Shown here: positions 9,551 to 18,523 of the stretch, one piece after another
Position numbering within the stretch: the first letter of the stretch is position 1
Layout: every line of letters begins with the position of its first letter
Assembly: GCF_000430005.1 (NCBI RefSeq)
Contig: NZ_AUCY01000018.1
Location: forward strand, 30,216 to 94,215
DNA: 64,000 bases
Source: Desulfovibrio cuneatus DSM 11391
GTDB taxonomy: Bacteria; Desulfobacterota; Desulfovibrionia; Desulfovibrionales; Desulfovibrionaceae
Direction: 5' to 3'
Notes under the pieces: model-generated
The model's input: the letters and a program-made list of their open reading frames with translations, nothing else
Database searches by the model: none
What the model was told of the DNA's origin: nothing
Made by a program: the position numbers and the translations under genes

Positions 9551-10014
9551 AAAATACTATGTAATCAGTTTTTTTTAAATTCCAAAACCTCCAGGGAGAA
9601 TCGCGCAATACGCCACGCTTAAAGGACTCCCTGTAAAAATCAGTAACACATTTCTATACACAATAAAAAAACGGCGGGTTTCCGCCGTTTTTTTATTGCC
9701 CTTGTTGCAAAACTAACACCATAAGCTAGCTGCACAAAACATCCAAGTTACCTATTGAAAATGCGTGCAATATCAAATACAATTCCTGTACCAGCCTGTA
9801 ATGCCTATACAGAATCACATCTTTTATTCCTGTATTCCGGCACCACACCTATGCGTTTCCTGCTGCCAGGGTTACCTTTGGGCATTTTCCTGGCAGAGCA
9901 GGTAGCGGCCTCACTGCACCCAGGTAAAATTCCCCGCACGCACTGCCACCCCCGCCAGGCATTCTGACATTGCCTGTTTGCCAACGCATAACACCTTCAG
10001 CACAAGGCGGAAGC
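9551..10014. other. Intergenic region before the antiporter
   Basis: Holds the terminator at 9665-9695; the rest (about 300 nt) is a leader of unknown function. Short frames here have no good ribosome site. The stretch around 9855-9905 (CTGCCAGGGTTACC, TCCTGGCAGAG) can form a modest hairpin. Confidence 0.5.
9665..9696. terminator. Intrinsic terminator
   Basis: AAAAAACGGCGG, loop GTTT, CCGCCGTTTTTTT: a perfect GC stem with A and T runs on both sides, so it could work in both directions. It probably ends the phosphate operon after repeat B3. Confidence 0.85.
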
Positions 10015-11445
10015 ATGTCTCTTTCCACAGACCAAAAACTTTCCCTGCGGGCGCTTGTGGCGCTTGTTATGGGCTCCATGATAGGCTCTGGTATATTTGC
10101 CCTGCCCTCTGCCCTTGCCCAGCAAACAGGTTCGCTGGGGGCCATTATTGCCTGGTGTATTGCGGGCTGCGGTATGCTCACCCTGGCCCTTGCCTTCCAG
10201 AACCTTTCCCGCAGAAGGCCCGATTTAGATACTGGCATTTTCGCCTATGCCCAGGAGGGCTTTGGCGATTACCTTGGCTTTTCTTCTGCCCTTGGCTACT
10301 GGATTGGCTGCTGCATTGCCGACGTGGCCTGCATCATTCTCATTAAAGCCACCCTTGGGGTATTTTTCCCCATGTTTGGCGACGGCACCACCCCTGTGGC
10401 CCTGGTTGCGGGCACCGCCCTTATTTGGGGCGTGCATTTTCTTATTCTGCGCGGCATCAAGGAAGCGGCCATATTAAACACCATTGCCACCGTAGCCAAA
10501 ATTGTGCCCATTTGTGTATTTATTGTGGTTATTCTGTTCCATTTCGACAGCAAAATATTTATGGAAAACCTGTGGGGCGGCGTGGGCTACACCCCCTCTT
10601 CCGTGCTGGGGCAGGTGCGCAACACCATGCTGGTTACCGTATTTGTGTTCGTGGGTATTGAAGGGGCCAGCGTCTATTCACGCTATGCCAAGCGGCGGGA
10701 AGACGTGGGCATTGCCACTGTGCTGGGCTTTTTGGGAGTGCTGGGCCTTTTGGTACTGGTTACCGTGCCCGCTTATGGCGTTATGCTGCGGGCTGAAATG
10801 GCAGGCTTGCCCACCCCTTCCATGGCAGGGGTGTTTCAGGTAATTGTAGGGCACTGGGGCGCTGTGTTCATTGCTACGGGGCTTGTTGTTTCCATTCTGG
10901 GCAACTACCTTTCCTGGTCGCTTCTGGCTGCGGAAGTGATGTTTTCCGCTGCCAAGGCCAATGCCATGCCCGCCTTTTTGGCCAAGGAAAACAAAAATAA
11001 CGCCCCCATTACGGCCTTGCTGGTTTCCAACATTATCATCCAGTTTTTCCTGCTGCTTACCCCGTTTGCCGATTCCGCCTTCAAACTGGCCCTGAAAATG
11101 ACCAGCGCCATGACGCTTATTCCCTACCTGCTGGTGGGGGGCTATGCCTTCAAGCTGGCATTCACCGGGGAAACATATGAAACAACCCCAGCCCCGCGCC
11201 GGGGGGACCTTGTAAAAGGGTTCCTGGCAACCCTGTATGCTTTTGGCATGCTCGCCGCCGGGGGCCTGCGCTTTATTATGCTTTCCGCCATTCTCTATTT
11301 CATCGGCACCGTTTTGTATATTATGGTGCGCCGGGAACAAAAAAAGACCCTGTTTACCCCTGTGGAACTCATGGTGTTCCTGGCCGTGGGAGCCATGGCT
11401 TGCTTTGGGGTGTGGAGTTTGGCCTCCGGCAACCTCGTATTTTAA
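10015..11445 (+). CDS. APC-family amino-acid antiporter (arginine/ornithine ArcD-like)
   Basis: A 476-residue inner-membrane protein with about 12 membrane segments. The N-terminal GSMIGSGIFALP motif is typical of the basic amino acid/polyamine antiporter (APA) family, whose members exchange arginine for ornithine or lysine for cadaverine. Substrate cannot be fixed by eye; the order of segments and the later LVGGYAFKLAF motif resemble ArcD. The start at 10015 has AAGGCGG 4 nt upstream. There are no catabolic neighbours (no arcABC) in the window. Confidence 0.82.
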   Translation: MSLSTDQKLSLRALVALVMGSMIGSGIFALPSALAQQTGSLGAIIAWCIAGCGMLTLALAFQNLSRRRPDLDTGIFAYAQEGFGDYLGFSSALGYWIGCCIADVACIILIKATLGVFFPMFGDGTTPVALVAGTALIWGVHFLILRGIKEAAILNTIATVAKIVPICVFIVVILFHFDSKIFMENLWGGVGYTPSSVLGQVRNTMLVTVFVFVGIEGASVYSRYAKRREDVGIATVLGFLGVLGLLVLVTVPAYGVMLRAEMAGLPTPSMAGVFQVIVGHWGAVFIATGLVVSILGNYLSWSLLAAEVMFSAAKANAMPAFLAKENKNNAPITALLVSNIIIQFFLLLTPFADSAFKLALKMTSAMTLIPYLLVGGYAFKLAFTGETYETTPAPRRGDLVKGFLATLYAFGMLAAGGLRFIMLSAILYFIGTVLYIMVRREQKKTLFTPVELMVFLAVGAMACFGVWSLASGNLVF

Positions 11446-11454
11446 GGAATTATC

Positions 11455-11612
11455 TTGGGGGACGCTGTCCCCCAACCCCTGCAAGGGACGTGACGCCCCT
11501 TGACCCCCATTTACGCTCTCAGTTTTGCATTGCGAAACTGAGAGCGTAAATGGGGGGATCCAAGGGCATCATGCCCTTGGCGGAGGGGTTTGGGGAGGCA
11601 GAGCCTCCCCAA
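11455..11612. repeat. Multi-hairpin repeat C, copy C1
   Basis: Five hairpins in a row: GGGGGACGCTGTCCCCC; GGGACGTGACGCCCC; a long central stem CATTTACGCTCTCAGTTT with its complement near 11536-11552; CCAAGGGCATCATGCCCTTGG; TTGGGGAGGCAGAGCCTCCC. It lies between the antiporter and the convergent DUF4911 gene. Confidence 0.85.
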
Positions 11613-11642
11613 TAAAAATCAATACAATTTGTACACAATAAT

Positions 11643-12053
11643 CTACCCGGCATCTGCCGCCAATGTCTCCACGGGGAGAATGGTAAAGGGCACGGTTTCC
11701 ATCATACCTGCCAGCCATTCCCGCACTTCCCGTTCCTGATGCGGTGAAAAGCGCACCAGCAGCACGGCCCCCCACCTGTCCACCACGGTCATAATGCCCA
11801 GGTTATCTTCCGCTTCCAGCAGGTACCGGAACATATGCACCTGCCCGGCATGAATTTTTACATACAGCCTGCCGGAATAGGCAGGGGCAGGGTATACCTT
11901 GCCCTTGCGCGGCCTGCGGCGCTTGCCCCGGCTTTGCCCGGCAGGCTGCACGCCCATGGCCGGGCAATGGCCTTTGGGCAAGCAGCGTTCCCCGGCTTGC
12001 CCGCTGGCACTGGGCACTTCACGCACTACGTCTTCCATAAATAGCTCACACAT
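11643..12053 (-). CDS. DUF4911-like small protein
   Basis: A 136-residue protein of unknown function. The C-terminal half (from about residue 60: YVKIHAGQVHMFRYLLEAED) resembles DUF4911, found in Desulfovibrio next to tRNA-modification genes. The first 55 residues are Arg/Gly/Pro-rich and look disordered and basic, possibly RNA-binding. It follows mtaB by 64 nt on the same strand. The start is uncertain: GCAGGA sits right against ATG 12053, and a second ATG lies at 12038. Confidence 0.65.
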   Translation of the reverse strand: MCELFMEDVVREVPSASGQAGERCLPKGHCPAMGVQPAGQSRGKRRRPRKGKVYPAPAYSGRLYVKIHAGQVHMFRYLLEAEDNLGIMTVVDRWGAVLLVRFSPHQEREVREWLAGMMETVPFTILPVETLAADAG

Positions 12054-12117
12054 TCCTGCGGTTATCCGAAATTTTCATTGCGTTACAATGGATTAATGCA
12101 GCAAGTTTCCGGTAAGT

Positions 12118-13521
12118 TTACTCAGCACACAGCTCCACAGGCTCCAGCAACAATGTTGTGCCTTGGGCCTGCACGGGCCTGCCAGCCACAAACGAACCAT
12201 CGTGCGGCAGCCGCACAGGCCCGGTAAAGCGGCATTCTGTGTAATATTCATTCACCCCTTGCACCTCGCTGGCTACGCTGCCACGCTCTTGTTTATGTCC
12301 TTCCGGCACCACATACACCACGGGCAACTGGCACTGCGCCGCTACAAATGCGGTAGCCTTTGTAGCCACCAGGGCGCGTAAGGCAGCGGTGCGGGCTTTT
12401 TTCGCATCGCCCGCCACCTGCCCTTGCATGGTGGCTGCCGGGGTGCCGGGGCGTTTGGAAAAGGCGAACACATGGGCATAGGAAAGGGGCAAGGCCTGGC
12501 ACAGAGCCATGGTTTCAGCAAACTCTTTCTCGGTTTCCCCTGGGAAGCCTGCAATAATGTCGGCCCCCAGCCCCCACACAGGACGCACCTTGGCAAGAGC
12601 CTGCATGAAGGTGGCGGCCTGATTGGGGTCATAATGCCCGCGCCCCATGCGCCGCAGCACAGCAGGGCTGCCACTTTGCAGGGAAAGGTGCAGTTGCGGG
12701 GCAATAATGTTGCTGTGTTGCAGGCACACCAGTGCCTTATCGGTAAGTTGCCCAGGCTCCAGCGAACTAATGCGAAGGCGCATACGCCCTGCCCACACCG
12801 GGGCAAAGCGCTCTTCCACGCGCTCCATAAAATCCCAAAAATCCACGGCAGGGTTCAGGTCGCGCCCGAACTGGCGCAGGTTCACCCCATTAATGCCTAT
12901 TTCCCGGAAGCCCGCTACCAGCAGGCGTTCAATTTCTGCCAGGGCATCTTCCACCGGGCGGGAACGGGCCTTGCCCCGTGTGCTGGGCACAATGCAGTAG
13001 GTGCAGCGGTGGGAACAGCCGTCCTGCACCTTCACAATAGCGCGGGAGCGGTCGTACCCGCTCACCTGAAAAGGCGGGAAGGCGGCAATATCGTGCATGG
13101 CGGGAGGTTCCTGCCCTGCTATGCCCATGGCAGCCTCGCCTGGCACAACAGCCAAATCATCAGCCTGAACCTCCAACACGGGCAGTTGCAGCAGCAATGC
13201 CTTGTCATGCTGGGGCACAACTCTGGTTACTCCTTCCAGGGCAGCCATTTCCGGGCCAAGCACTTCTGCCGCGCACCCGGTAATAACAATGCGGGCCTGC
13301 GGAGCCAGCCTATGCAACCTGCGCACAGCGCTGCGCACGTCTGCTACGGCACCAGCCGTTACAGCACACGAGTTTACCAGCACCACATCTGCCACTTCCG
13401 GCTGCACAACTTCCGTGCAGCCATGGGCCAGCCACGCCTCACGCAGGGCATGGCTCTCATACTGGTTTACTTTACAACCCAAAGTTGCCAGAAAAAATCG
13501 GAACGGAGCAAGTGTTTGCAT
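12118..13521 (-). CDS. mtaB: tRNA t6A37 methylthiotransferase MtaB-like
   Basis: Radical SAM enzyme predicted to add a methylthio group to t6A37 of tRNAs reading ANN codons. The 467-residue protein has the N-terminal UPF0004 domain with its three cluster cysteines (TLGCKVNQ, NSCAV, TGCAAE), the radical SAM motif CSHRCTYC, and a short C-terminal TRAM-like region. TLGCKVNQYES is typical of MtaB rather than MiaB. No strong ribosome site precedes ATG 13521. The DUF4911 gene follows. Confidence 0.9.
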   Translation of the reverse strand: MQTLAPFRFFLATLGCKVNQYESHALREAWLAHGCTEVVQPEVADVVLVNSCAVTAGAVADVRSAVRRLHRLAPQARIVITGCAAEVLGPEMAALEGVTRVVPQHDKALLLQLPVLEVQADDLAVVPGEAAMGIAGQEPPAMHDIAAFPPFQVSGYDRSRAIVKVQDGCSHRCTYCIVPSTRGKARSRPVEDALAEIERLLVAGFREIGINGVNLRQFGRDLNPAVDFWDFMERVEERFAPVWAGRMRLRISSLEPGQLTDKALVCLQHSNIIAPQLHLSLQSGSPAVLRRMGRGHYDPNQAATFMQALAKVRPVWGLGADIIAGFPGETEKEFAETMALCQALPLSYAHVFAFSKRPGTPAATMQGQVAGDAKKARTAALRALVATKATAFVAAQCQLPVVYVVPEGHKQERGSVASEVQGVNEYYTECRFTGPVRLPHDGSFVAGRPVQAQGTTLLLEPVELCAE

Positions 13522-13612
13522 GAAAATCCATTAGTGGGTTTATTATGGGGGAGGCAGAGCCTCACCACTTTAAATCACCTAACGCAGACAGGAAGAGAAA
13601 ACTGAACTCGAA

Positions 13613-13738
13613 GGAAATGCGTAGTTTTTTCGTTTGGCAAGGCGCGAGCTTTTTTTGCAGTGGGTGCTGGACTCTTCGGTCCTGCCCCGCTGGAAAAAAT
13701 GCGAGCAACGCCGCCAAACGGAAAAAATCAGCATTTGG
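13613..13738. repeat. Palindromic repeat B, copy B4
   Basis: Full copy lying directly beyond repeat A2, in the 341-nt gap between mtaB and the ThiS-like gene. The proximal arm again points toward the gene that ends here (ThiS-like, minus strand). The central hairpin GGACTCTTCGGTCC is at 13669-13682. Confidence 0.85.
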
Positions 13739-13865
13739 TAATTCATAAGGATTTTTGCTTTCTGCCAAGGAAGGAAGCTGCGTGCGGGGCGATGTGTATA
13801 GGGACATACATGAGCATCGCACGCAGCGAACCTGACGCAGGCAGAAACAAAAAGACTATGAATTA
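13739..13865. repeat. Palindromic repeat A, copy A2
   Basis: The outer arms TAATTCATAAGG and CTATGAATTA frame TTTTTGCTTTCTGCC and GGCAGAAACAAAAA, then GCTGCGTGCG with CGCACGCAGC and an inner stem. The last bases (13863-13865) are the TAA stop of the ThiS-like gene. Confidence 0.85.
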
Positions 13866-14099
13866 CCCGGAGGAGGTGACAACGCGGAGAGTTATGGTAT
13901 CCCCTGGGGCAATAGCCCTGTCATGGGTCAGCAACTCCCCGTCGCGAATAACCAGGGCCGAGGTCAAACCAAAGCCTAAGGTTTGCAGCAGGCGCAACAC
14001 CGTTTTCTGGTGGGGCATGATGATTTCCCGCTCTTGGGGCTGCATACGCACAGTAATGGTCCTGGGTGCGCGAACAAATTTTTCGGTATCTTCTGTCAT
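13863..14099 (-). CDS. ThiS/MoaD/TtuB-like ubiquitin-fold sulfur carrier
   Basis: A 78-residue beta-grasp protein. The block LLQTLGF..TSALVIRDGELLTHD followed by PGDTITLRVV is typical of ThiS/TtuB-type carriers that are charged with sulfur on a C-terminal Gly-Gly. Here the protein ends TSSG, with a single Gly, and its TAA stop belongs to repeat A2. The tail may have been trimmed by the element, or a different tail may be tolerated. A partner could be the TtuA-like tRNA thiolase at 27936-28850. The start at 14099 is chosen for family length; the ribosome site is poor. Confidence 0.7.
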   Translation of the reverse strand: MTEDTEKFVRAPRTITVRMQPQEREIIMPHQKTVLRLLQTLGFGLTSALVIRDGELLTHDRAIAPGDTITLRVVTSSG

Positions 14100-14191
14100 A
14101 CTATGTCTTTTGTATGGGTTTGTGGCACGGCCTGTTGGTATGTGCCAATGCCTTGCAAAATATTTGAAAAAATGCCGGTTAGTTGCTATTT

Positions 14192-14319
14192 GGAAACGCT
14201 GTATTTTTTCGTTTGGCAAGGCGCGAGCATTTTTTACAGTGGGCGCTGGACTCTTCGGTCCTGCCCCACTGGAAAAAATGCGAGCAACGCCGCCAAACGG
14301 AAAAAGACAGCGTTTCCTA
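14192..14319. repeat. Palindromic repeat B, copy B5 (after recD2)
   Basis: Full copy starting 3 nt after the recD2 stop (minus strand: TTAGGAAACGCTG). Proximal arm CCGTTTGGCGGCGTTGCTCG, central GGACCGAAGAGTCC, distal arm CGCGCCTTGCCAAACG. Confidence 0.88.
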
Positions 14320-14322
14320 AGT

Positions 14323-16530
14323 TTATTCCAGGCCTTCGCGTAGACGCTTGGCCAGCCAGGTGTAGCGCTTATGCATCTTGTTGTTCTTCACCGCCATGCT
14401 CAGCGCTTTCACCGACCCCACCAGCACCACCAGCTTCTTGCCACGGGTCACGCCCGTGTACACAAGGTTGCGCTGAAGCAGCATATAATGCTGCATTAGC
14501 ACAGGCAGCACCACGGCCGGGTATTCCGACCCCTGCGACTTATGCACGGAAATAGCATAGGCCGGGGTCACTTCATCCAGTTCTTCGAAGGTATACAGCA
14601 CGTTGCGCTCGTCAAACCGCACGGTCAGCTCGCGCTCTTCCTGGTTGATATAGCAAATGCGGCCAATGTCGCCATTGAACACGTCTTTGTCGTAGTTATT
14701 GCGCACCTGCATGACCTTGTCGTCCAGGTGGTAATGGCGGTCGCCCCGCTTAATGGGGTTGCCATTCTTGTTCAGGGCTTCCTGCAATTTGCGGTTCAGG
14801 GCGGCAACGCCAGCTTCCCCCTTGTGCATGGGGGTAAGTACCTGAATATCTTCCACCGGGTCCAGCCCGAAGCGGCGCGGGATGTGGTTTTTCACCAAAT
14901 CCACCACCATGTTGGCGGCCTGCTCCGGGTCTTCCTGGCGGATAAAATAAAAGTCCGAAAGACCTTTTTCCGGTGGCATAACCGGGGGCACTTCCCCCTG
15001 GTTAATGCGGTGGGCGTTCATGATAATTTCGCTGGCTGCTGCCTGCCGGAACACTTCCGTAAGCTGCACCACCCGCGCCACGCCGGATTCAATAATGTCT
15101 TTGAGCACGTTGCCGGGGCCAACGCTGGGCAACTGGTTCACGTCGCCCACAAACACCAGGGTAGCACCCAGGGGCACGGCTTTGAGCAGGTAATACAGCA
15201 ACACCGTGTCCAGCATGGAAGCTTCATCCACCACCAGCAGGCTGCACGCCAGCGGGTTGTTTTCGTTGCGGGCAAAGCCGTCTTCCTTAGGGCTGTATTC
15301 CAGCAGGCGGTGAATAGTTTTAGCTTCCAGCCCGGTGGCTTCTGTCATGCGTTTGGCCGCGCGGCCCGTGGGGGCTGCCAGCAGCACCTTGCCCTTACCC
15401 GCCTGAAACAGCTTGATAATGGCGTTAATAACGGTGGTCTTTCCTGTGCCGGGGCCACCGGTGACCACCAGCAGCTTTTCAGTCAGGCAGGCGTGGGCGG
15501 CTTCCTGCTGTTCTTCTGCCAGCTCAATGGGCAACATATGCAGCACTTTTTCCAGCAAGGAATCCGGGTTAGTAAACAGCACGGATTTGGGGGAATGCAC
15601 AATGCGCCGCAAATAATGGGCAATGCCAGATTCGCAGTGGTGGTAGCGCCCAAGGTACAAGGCCTGGAAGGCTTCGCCTTCATCTGGCACAAGTTCTTCC
15701 AGCACCACGCGCTCTTCCAGCACCAACTGCTGCACGGCATCTTCCACCGTAATGGTAGGAATAAGCAGCTCGTCGGCTGTCATGGTTACCAGTTCTTCAA
15801 AGGGATAAAATACATGACCATCATCCGTAAGGCGGCGCAGGGTAAACAGCAGCCCGGCCTGTGCCCGCAGGGGGCTTTCCGGCAGAATGCCCAGCTTTTG
15901 GGCAATAAGGTCGGCTGTGGCAAAGCCAATGCCATGAATGTCCATGGCCAGGCGGTAGGGATTTTCCTTCACCACGGCAAGGGCGTCTGCCCCGTAGTGG
16001 CGGAAAATGCGCACAGCGTAGGAGGTGGAAACCCCGTGGGGTTGCAGAAACATAATGAGGTCGCGCACGCCCGTGTGTTCTGACCAGGCCGTTTTAATCT
16101 GGCTGATGAGCCGGGGGGAAAGCCCCTTGATGGTGGAAAGACGGTCCGGGTCTTCGTCCAGCACCTGAAACGTTTCTTCTTTGAAGGCGTCCACAATGCG
16201 CCCGGCAAGCACAGCCCCAACGCCCTTGATAAGGCCGGAACCGAGGTAGTGGCGAATACCTTCCAGGCTGGCGGGCAGCAGCGTTTCAGCCGACTCCATT
16301 TTAAACTGGCGGCCAAAGCGGGCGTCCTGCACCCATGTGCCTGTTACGCTCAGGCCAATGCCCGGCTGGGGGGAAGGCATAGCCCCCACCACGGTAACAG
16401 GGTCGGTTTTGCCCTGCATTTTCAGACGCAGCACAGTGTAGCCGTTGTCTTCATTATGGAACACAACGCGCTCAAGCGTACCTTTAATGGTCTGTTTGCC
16501 TGCAAAATCAAGAAGGGAAGGATTCGTCAT
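14323..16530 (-). CDS. recD2: RecD2-type SF1B DNA helicase
   Basis: ATP-dependent 5'-3' DNA helicase of the RecD2 type that acts without RecBC in repair and replication restart. The 735-residue protein has an N-terminal OB-like/HhH region (residues 1-190), Walker A GGPGTGKTT near residue 345, Walker B VVDEASM, and the C-terminal UvrD-like motif AYAISVHKSQGSEY. The start at 16530 is an ATG inside the 3' end of hflX (23-nt overlap); a TTG 12 nt upstream is the alternative. Coupled translation with hflX is likely. Confidence 0.92.
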   Translation of the reverse strand: MTNPSLLDFAGKQTIKGTLERVVFHNEDNGYTVLRLKMQGKTDPVTVVGAMPSPQPGIGLSVTGTWVQDARFGRQFKMESAETLLPASLEGIRHYLGSGLIKGVGAVLAGRIVDAFKEETFQVLDEDPDRLSTIKGLSPRLISQIKTAWSEHTGVRDLIMFLQPHGVSTSYAVRIFRHYGADALAVVKENPYRLAMDIHGIGFATADLIAQKLGILPESPLRAQAGLLFTLRRLTDDGHVFYPFEELVTMTADELLIPTITVEDAVQQLVLEERVVLEELVPDEGEAFQALYLGRYHHCESGIAHYLRRIVHSPKSVLFTNPDSLLEKVLHMLPIELAEEQQEAAHACLTEKLLVVTGGPGTGKTTVINAIIKLFQAGKGKVLLAAPTGRAAKRMTEATGLEAKTIHRLLEYSPKEDGFARNENNPLACSLLVVDEASMLDTVLLYYLLKAVPLGATLVFVGDVNQLPSVGPGNVLKDIIESGVARVVQLTEVFRQAAASEIIMNAHRINQGEVPPVMPPEKGLSDFYFIRQEDPEQAANMVVDLVKNHIPRRFGLDPVEDIQVLTPMHKGEAGVAALNRKLQEALNKNGNPIKRGDRHYHLDDKVMQVRNNYDKDVFNGDIGRICYINQEERELTVRFDERNVLYTFEELDEVTPAYAISVHKSQGSEYPAVVLPVLMQHYMLLQRNLVYTGVTRGKKLVVLVGSVKALSMAVKNNKMHKRYTWLAKRLREGLE

Positions 16531-18358
16531 GGTTCTCTTCAAGGGGTGTAGGTAAAGCGGGTTCGCTTACGGTGCGTGTCCAGTCTATGCGCTGCACAAT
16601 GCGGGCAGAAAGAGCTTCCAGCCCTTCCCGCGTGGCCGCGGAAATAAACAGGGCATCGGGAAAGGCTTCCTGCATAACTTCGCGCTGTTCCTGGGCCAGG
16701 GCATCCACTTTGTTCAACAAGAGCAATACAGGGGTTTCCTGCAAGCCAAGTTCTGCCAGAATGCCTTCCACAGCCTGAATTTGCTGGAGACACTCAGGGT
16801 GGGAAGCATCTGCCACATGCAGCATAAGGTCGGCCTCTTCCAGTTCTTCAAGCGTGGCCCGGAAGGCTTCCACCAGCGCTTTGGGCAGGCTGCGAATAAA
16901 GCCCACGGTGTCGGTAATAATCAGTTCCCGCTCTTGCGGAAAGCGCAGGCGGCGGGTGGTGGGGTCAAGGGTGGCAAACAGCTTGTCTTCTGCCAGCACG
17001 CCGGAACCTGTCAGGGTGTTGAGCAAGGTGGACTTGCCCGCGTTGGTGTAGCCCACCAGGGAAGCCACGGGCACGTTGCCCTTGGCCCTGCGGGAACGGG
17101 CATATTGGCGCTGGCGGCGCAGTTCTTTCAGCGCGTCTTTCAGGCGGCTGATGCGGTCGCGCACGCGGCGGCGGTCTGTTTCCAGCTTGGTTTCCCCTGG
17201 GCCACGGCCCCCAATGCCCCCTGCCATGCGGTCGAAGGCGCGGTTCTGGTGGCTCAGGCGCGGTAGCATGTATTCAAGCTGGGCCAGTTCCACCTGCAAC
17301 TTGCCACCCTTGCTGGTGGCGCGGCCTGCAAAAATATCCAAAATAACCTGGGTGCGGTCCAGCACCACCCGCTTGGTTATGCCAGCTAAGTTACGCAGTT
17401 GCGAAGGGGAAAGCTCGCCATCAAAAATAATAAGCCCGGCATTGGCTTGCAGGGCCAGCACTTCCAGTTCCGCCATTTTGCCCTTGCCCATAATGGTGCG
17501 CGGGTCCAGGCTTTTTACCCGCTGGGTAAGCGCCCCTGCCACCACCACCCCTGCTGTGCAGGCCAGTTCCGCCAGTTCTGTCAGGGCCGATTCCTGCTCG
17601 GCCCGGCTGCGGGTGGAAACACTCACCACCACGGCCCGGCGGCTTGCCCCGGCTTCGGGGTTCTGCTTCAGGCTTTTTTCCTGCACCAGGCGCAAGGCGC
17701 TGGGGCCTTCTTCCGGCTGCTGGGCAAGGCCGTTGCCACTGCCAAAAGGAGCCGTTTGAATGGCGCGGGCCAGCTCGTCTTCCAGGGCTTGCACTTCTGC
17801 CACAAAGTCGGTTTCCACCGCGCTCCAGGCCACTGCCGGGCGAATGGTGTACGTGCTGTTTTCCGGGTTGGGGGGTAGCAAGTGCGCGTGCTGGAAGGTG
17901 ACAGGCTCGCCCCATTCACTCACTGTGAGCACTGCCATGCTGTCCAGGCGCAGAAAGAGCATGTCCATGCAGTCTTCCTGCGAAAGCAGGTCAGGCGTTA
18001 AGTGGGTGTGGATAAGGCGAAAACCCCGCAGCCTGTCTGCCGCTTCCCGTGCGCGGGGCAGTTCCGGAATGAGAATACCGGAAGGGGTGCCCACAATAAC
18101 CATAAGCACCCGCCCCCGGCGGTCTATGCACAGGCCAACTTGCCGACTAATGGAACGGGAAAGGGCCGCAAGTTCGCGGGCCTGCTCCGTGGTATACCCC
18201 CCCTGGGCAGGGTAACGGCGGGAAAGCAAGCGTTGCAGCGCTTTTAACTGGCTTGATTTAAGCCCCTGGGTGTTGCCTGTTACTTGTGCTATGGCGTGTT
18301 CCTGATGGTTACGAGGTAAGGGCAAAACAATGCAGTGCCATTCATTTACACTGGTCAA
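16508..18358 (-). CDS. hflX: GTPase HflX with long N-terminal extension
   Basis: Ribosome-associated GTPase that splits stalled or hibernating 70S ribosomes. Only about 370-440 residues are usual; this one has about 616. The canonical part starts near residue 240 (VSVSTRSRAEQESALTELAE), with GGRGPGETKLETDRR, G1 GYTNAGKST, G3 DTVGF and G4 NKVD. The first 230 residues form an extra N-terminal domain seen in desulfovibrios. The start is unclear: no ATG is available, so TTG 18358 is used, and true initiation may lie a few codons downstream. Confidence 0.88.
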   Translation of the reverse strand: MTSVNEWHCIVLPLPRNHQEHAIAQVTGNTQGLKSSQLKALQRLLSRRYPAQGGYTTEQARELAALSRSISRQVGLCIDRRGRVLMVIVGTPSGILIPELPRAREAADRLRGFRLIHTHLTPDLLSQEDCMDMLFLRLDSMAVLTVSEWGEPVTFQHAHLLPPNPENSTYTIRPAVAWSAVETDFVAEVQALEDELARAIQTAPFGSGNGLAQQPEEGPSALRLVQEKSLKQNPEAGASRRAVVVSVSTRSRAEQESALTELAELACTAGVVVAGALTQRVKSLDPRTIMGKGKMAELEVLALQANAGLIIFDGELSPSQLRNLAGITKRVVLDRTQVILDIFAGRATSKGGKLQVELAQLEYMLPRLSHQNRAFDRMAGGIGGRGPGETKLETDRRRVRDRISRLKDALKELRRQRQYARSRRAKGNVPVASLVGYTNAGKSTLLNTLTGSGVLAEDKLFATLDPTTRRLRFPQERELIITDTVGFIRSLPKALVEAFRATLEELEEADLMLHVADASHPECLQQIQAVEGILAELGLQETPVLLLLNKVDALAQEQREVMQEAFPDALFISAATREGLEALSARIVQRIDWTRTVSEPALPTPLEENHDESFPS

Positions 18359-18397
18359 TGCATGAGTGTTTTATGAAAACATGGGGTAATTAGCCAT

Positions 18398-18523
18398 GGG
18401 AAACGCTCAGTTTTTTCGTTTGGTAAGGCGCAAGTGTTTTTTGCAGGGGGGGTGGGCTCTTTGGCCCTGCCCCCCTGCAAAAAACGTGAAGCAACACAGC
18501 CAAACGGAAAAAATCAGCGTTTC
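18398..18523. repeat. Palindromic repeat B, copy B6 (after purH)
   Basis: Full copy whose proximal end reads directly out of the purH stop (minus strand TAGGAAACGCTGA). The centre differs from other copies (GGGCCAAAGAGCCC in place of GGACCGAAGAGTCC), a change that keeps the pairing. Confidence 0.85.

Noticed and set aside
9755..9967. 70-codon frame ahead of the antiporter gene
   Set aside because: Lacks a ribosome site and has no domain or membrane pattern; treated as leader sequence.
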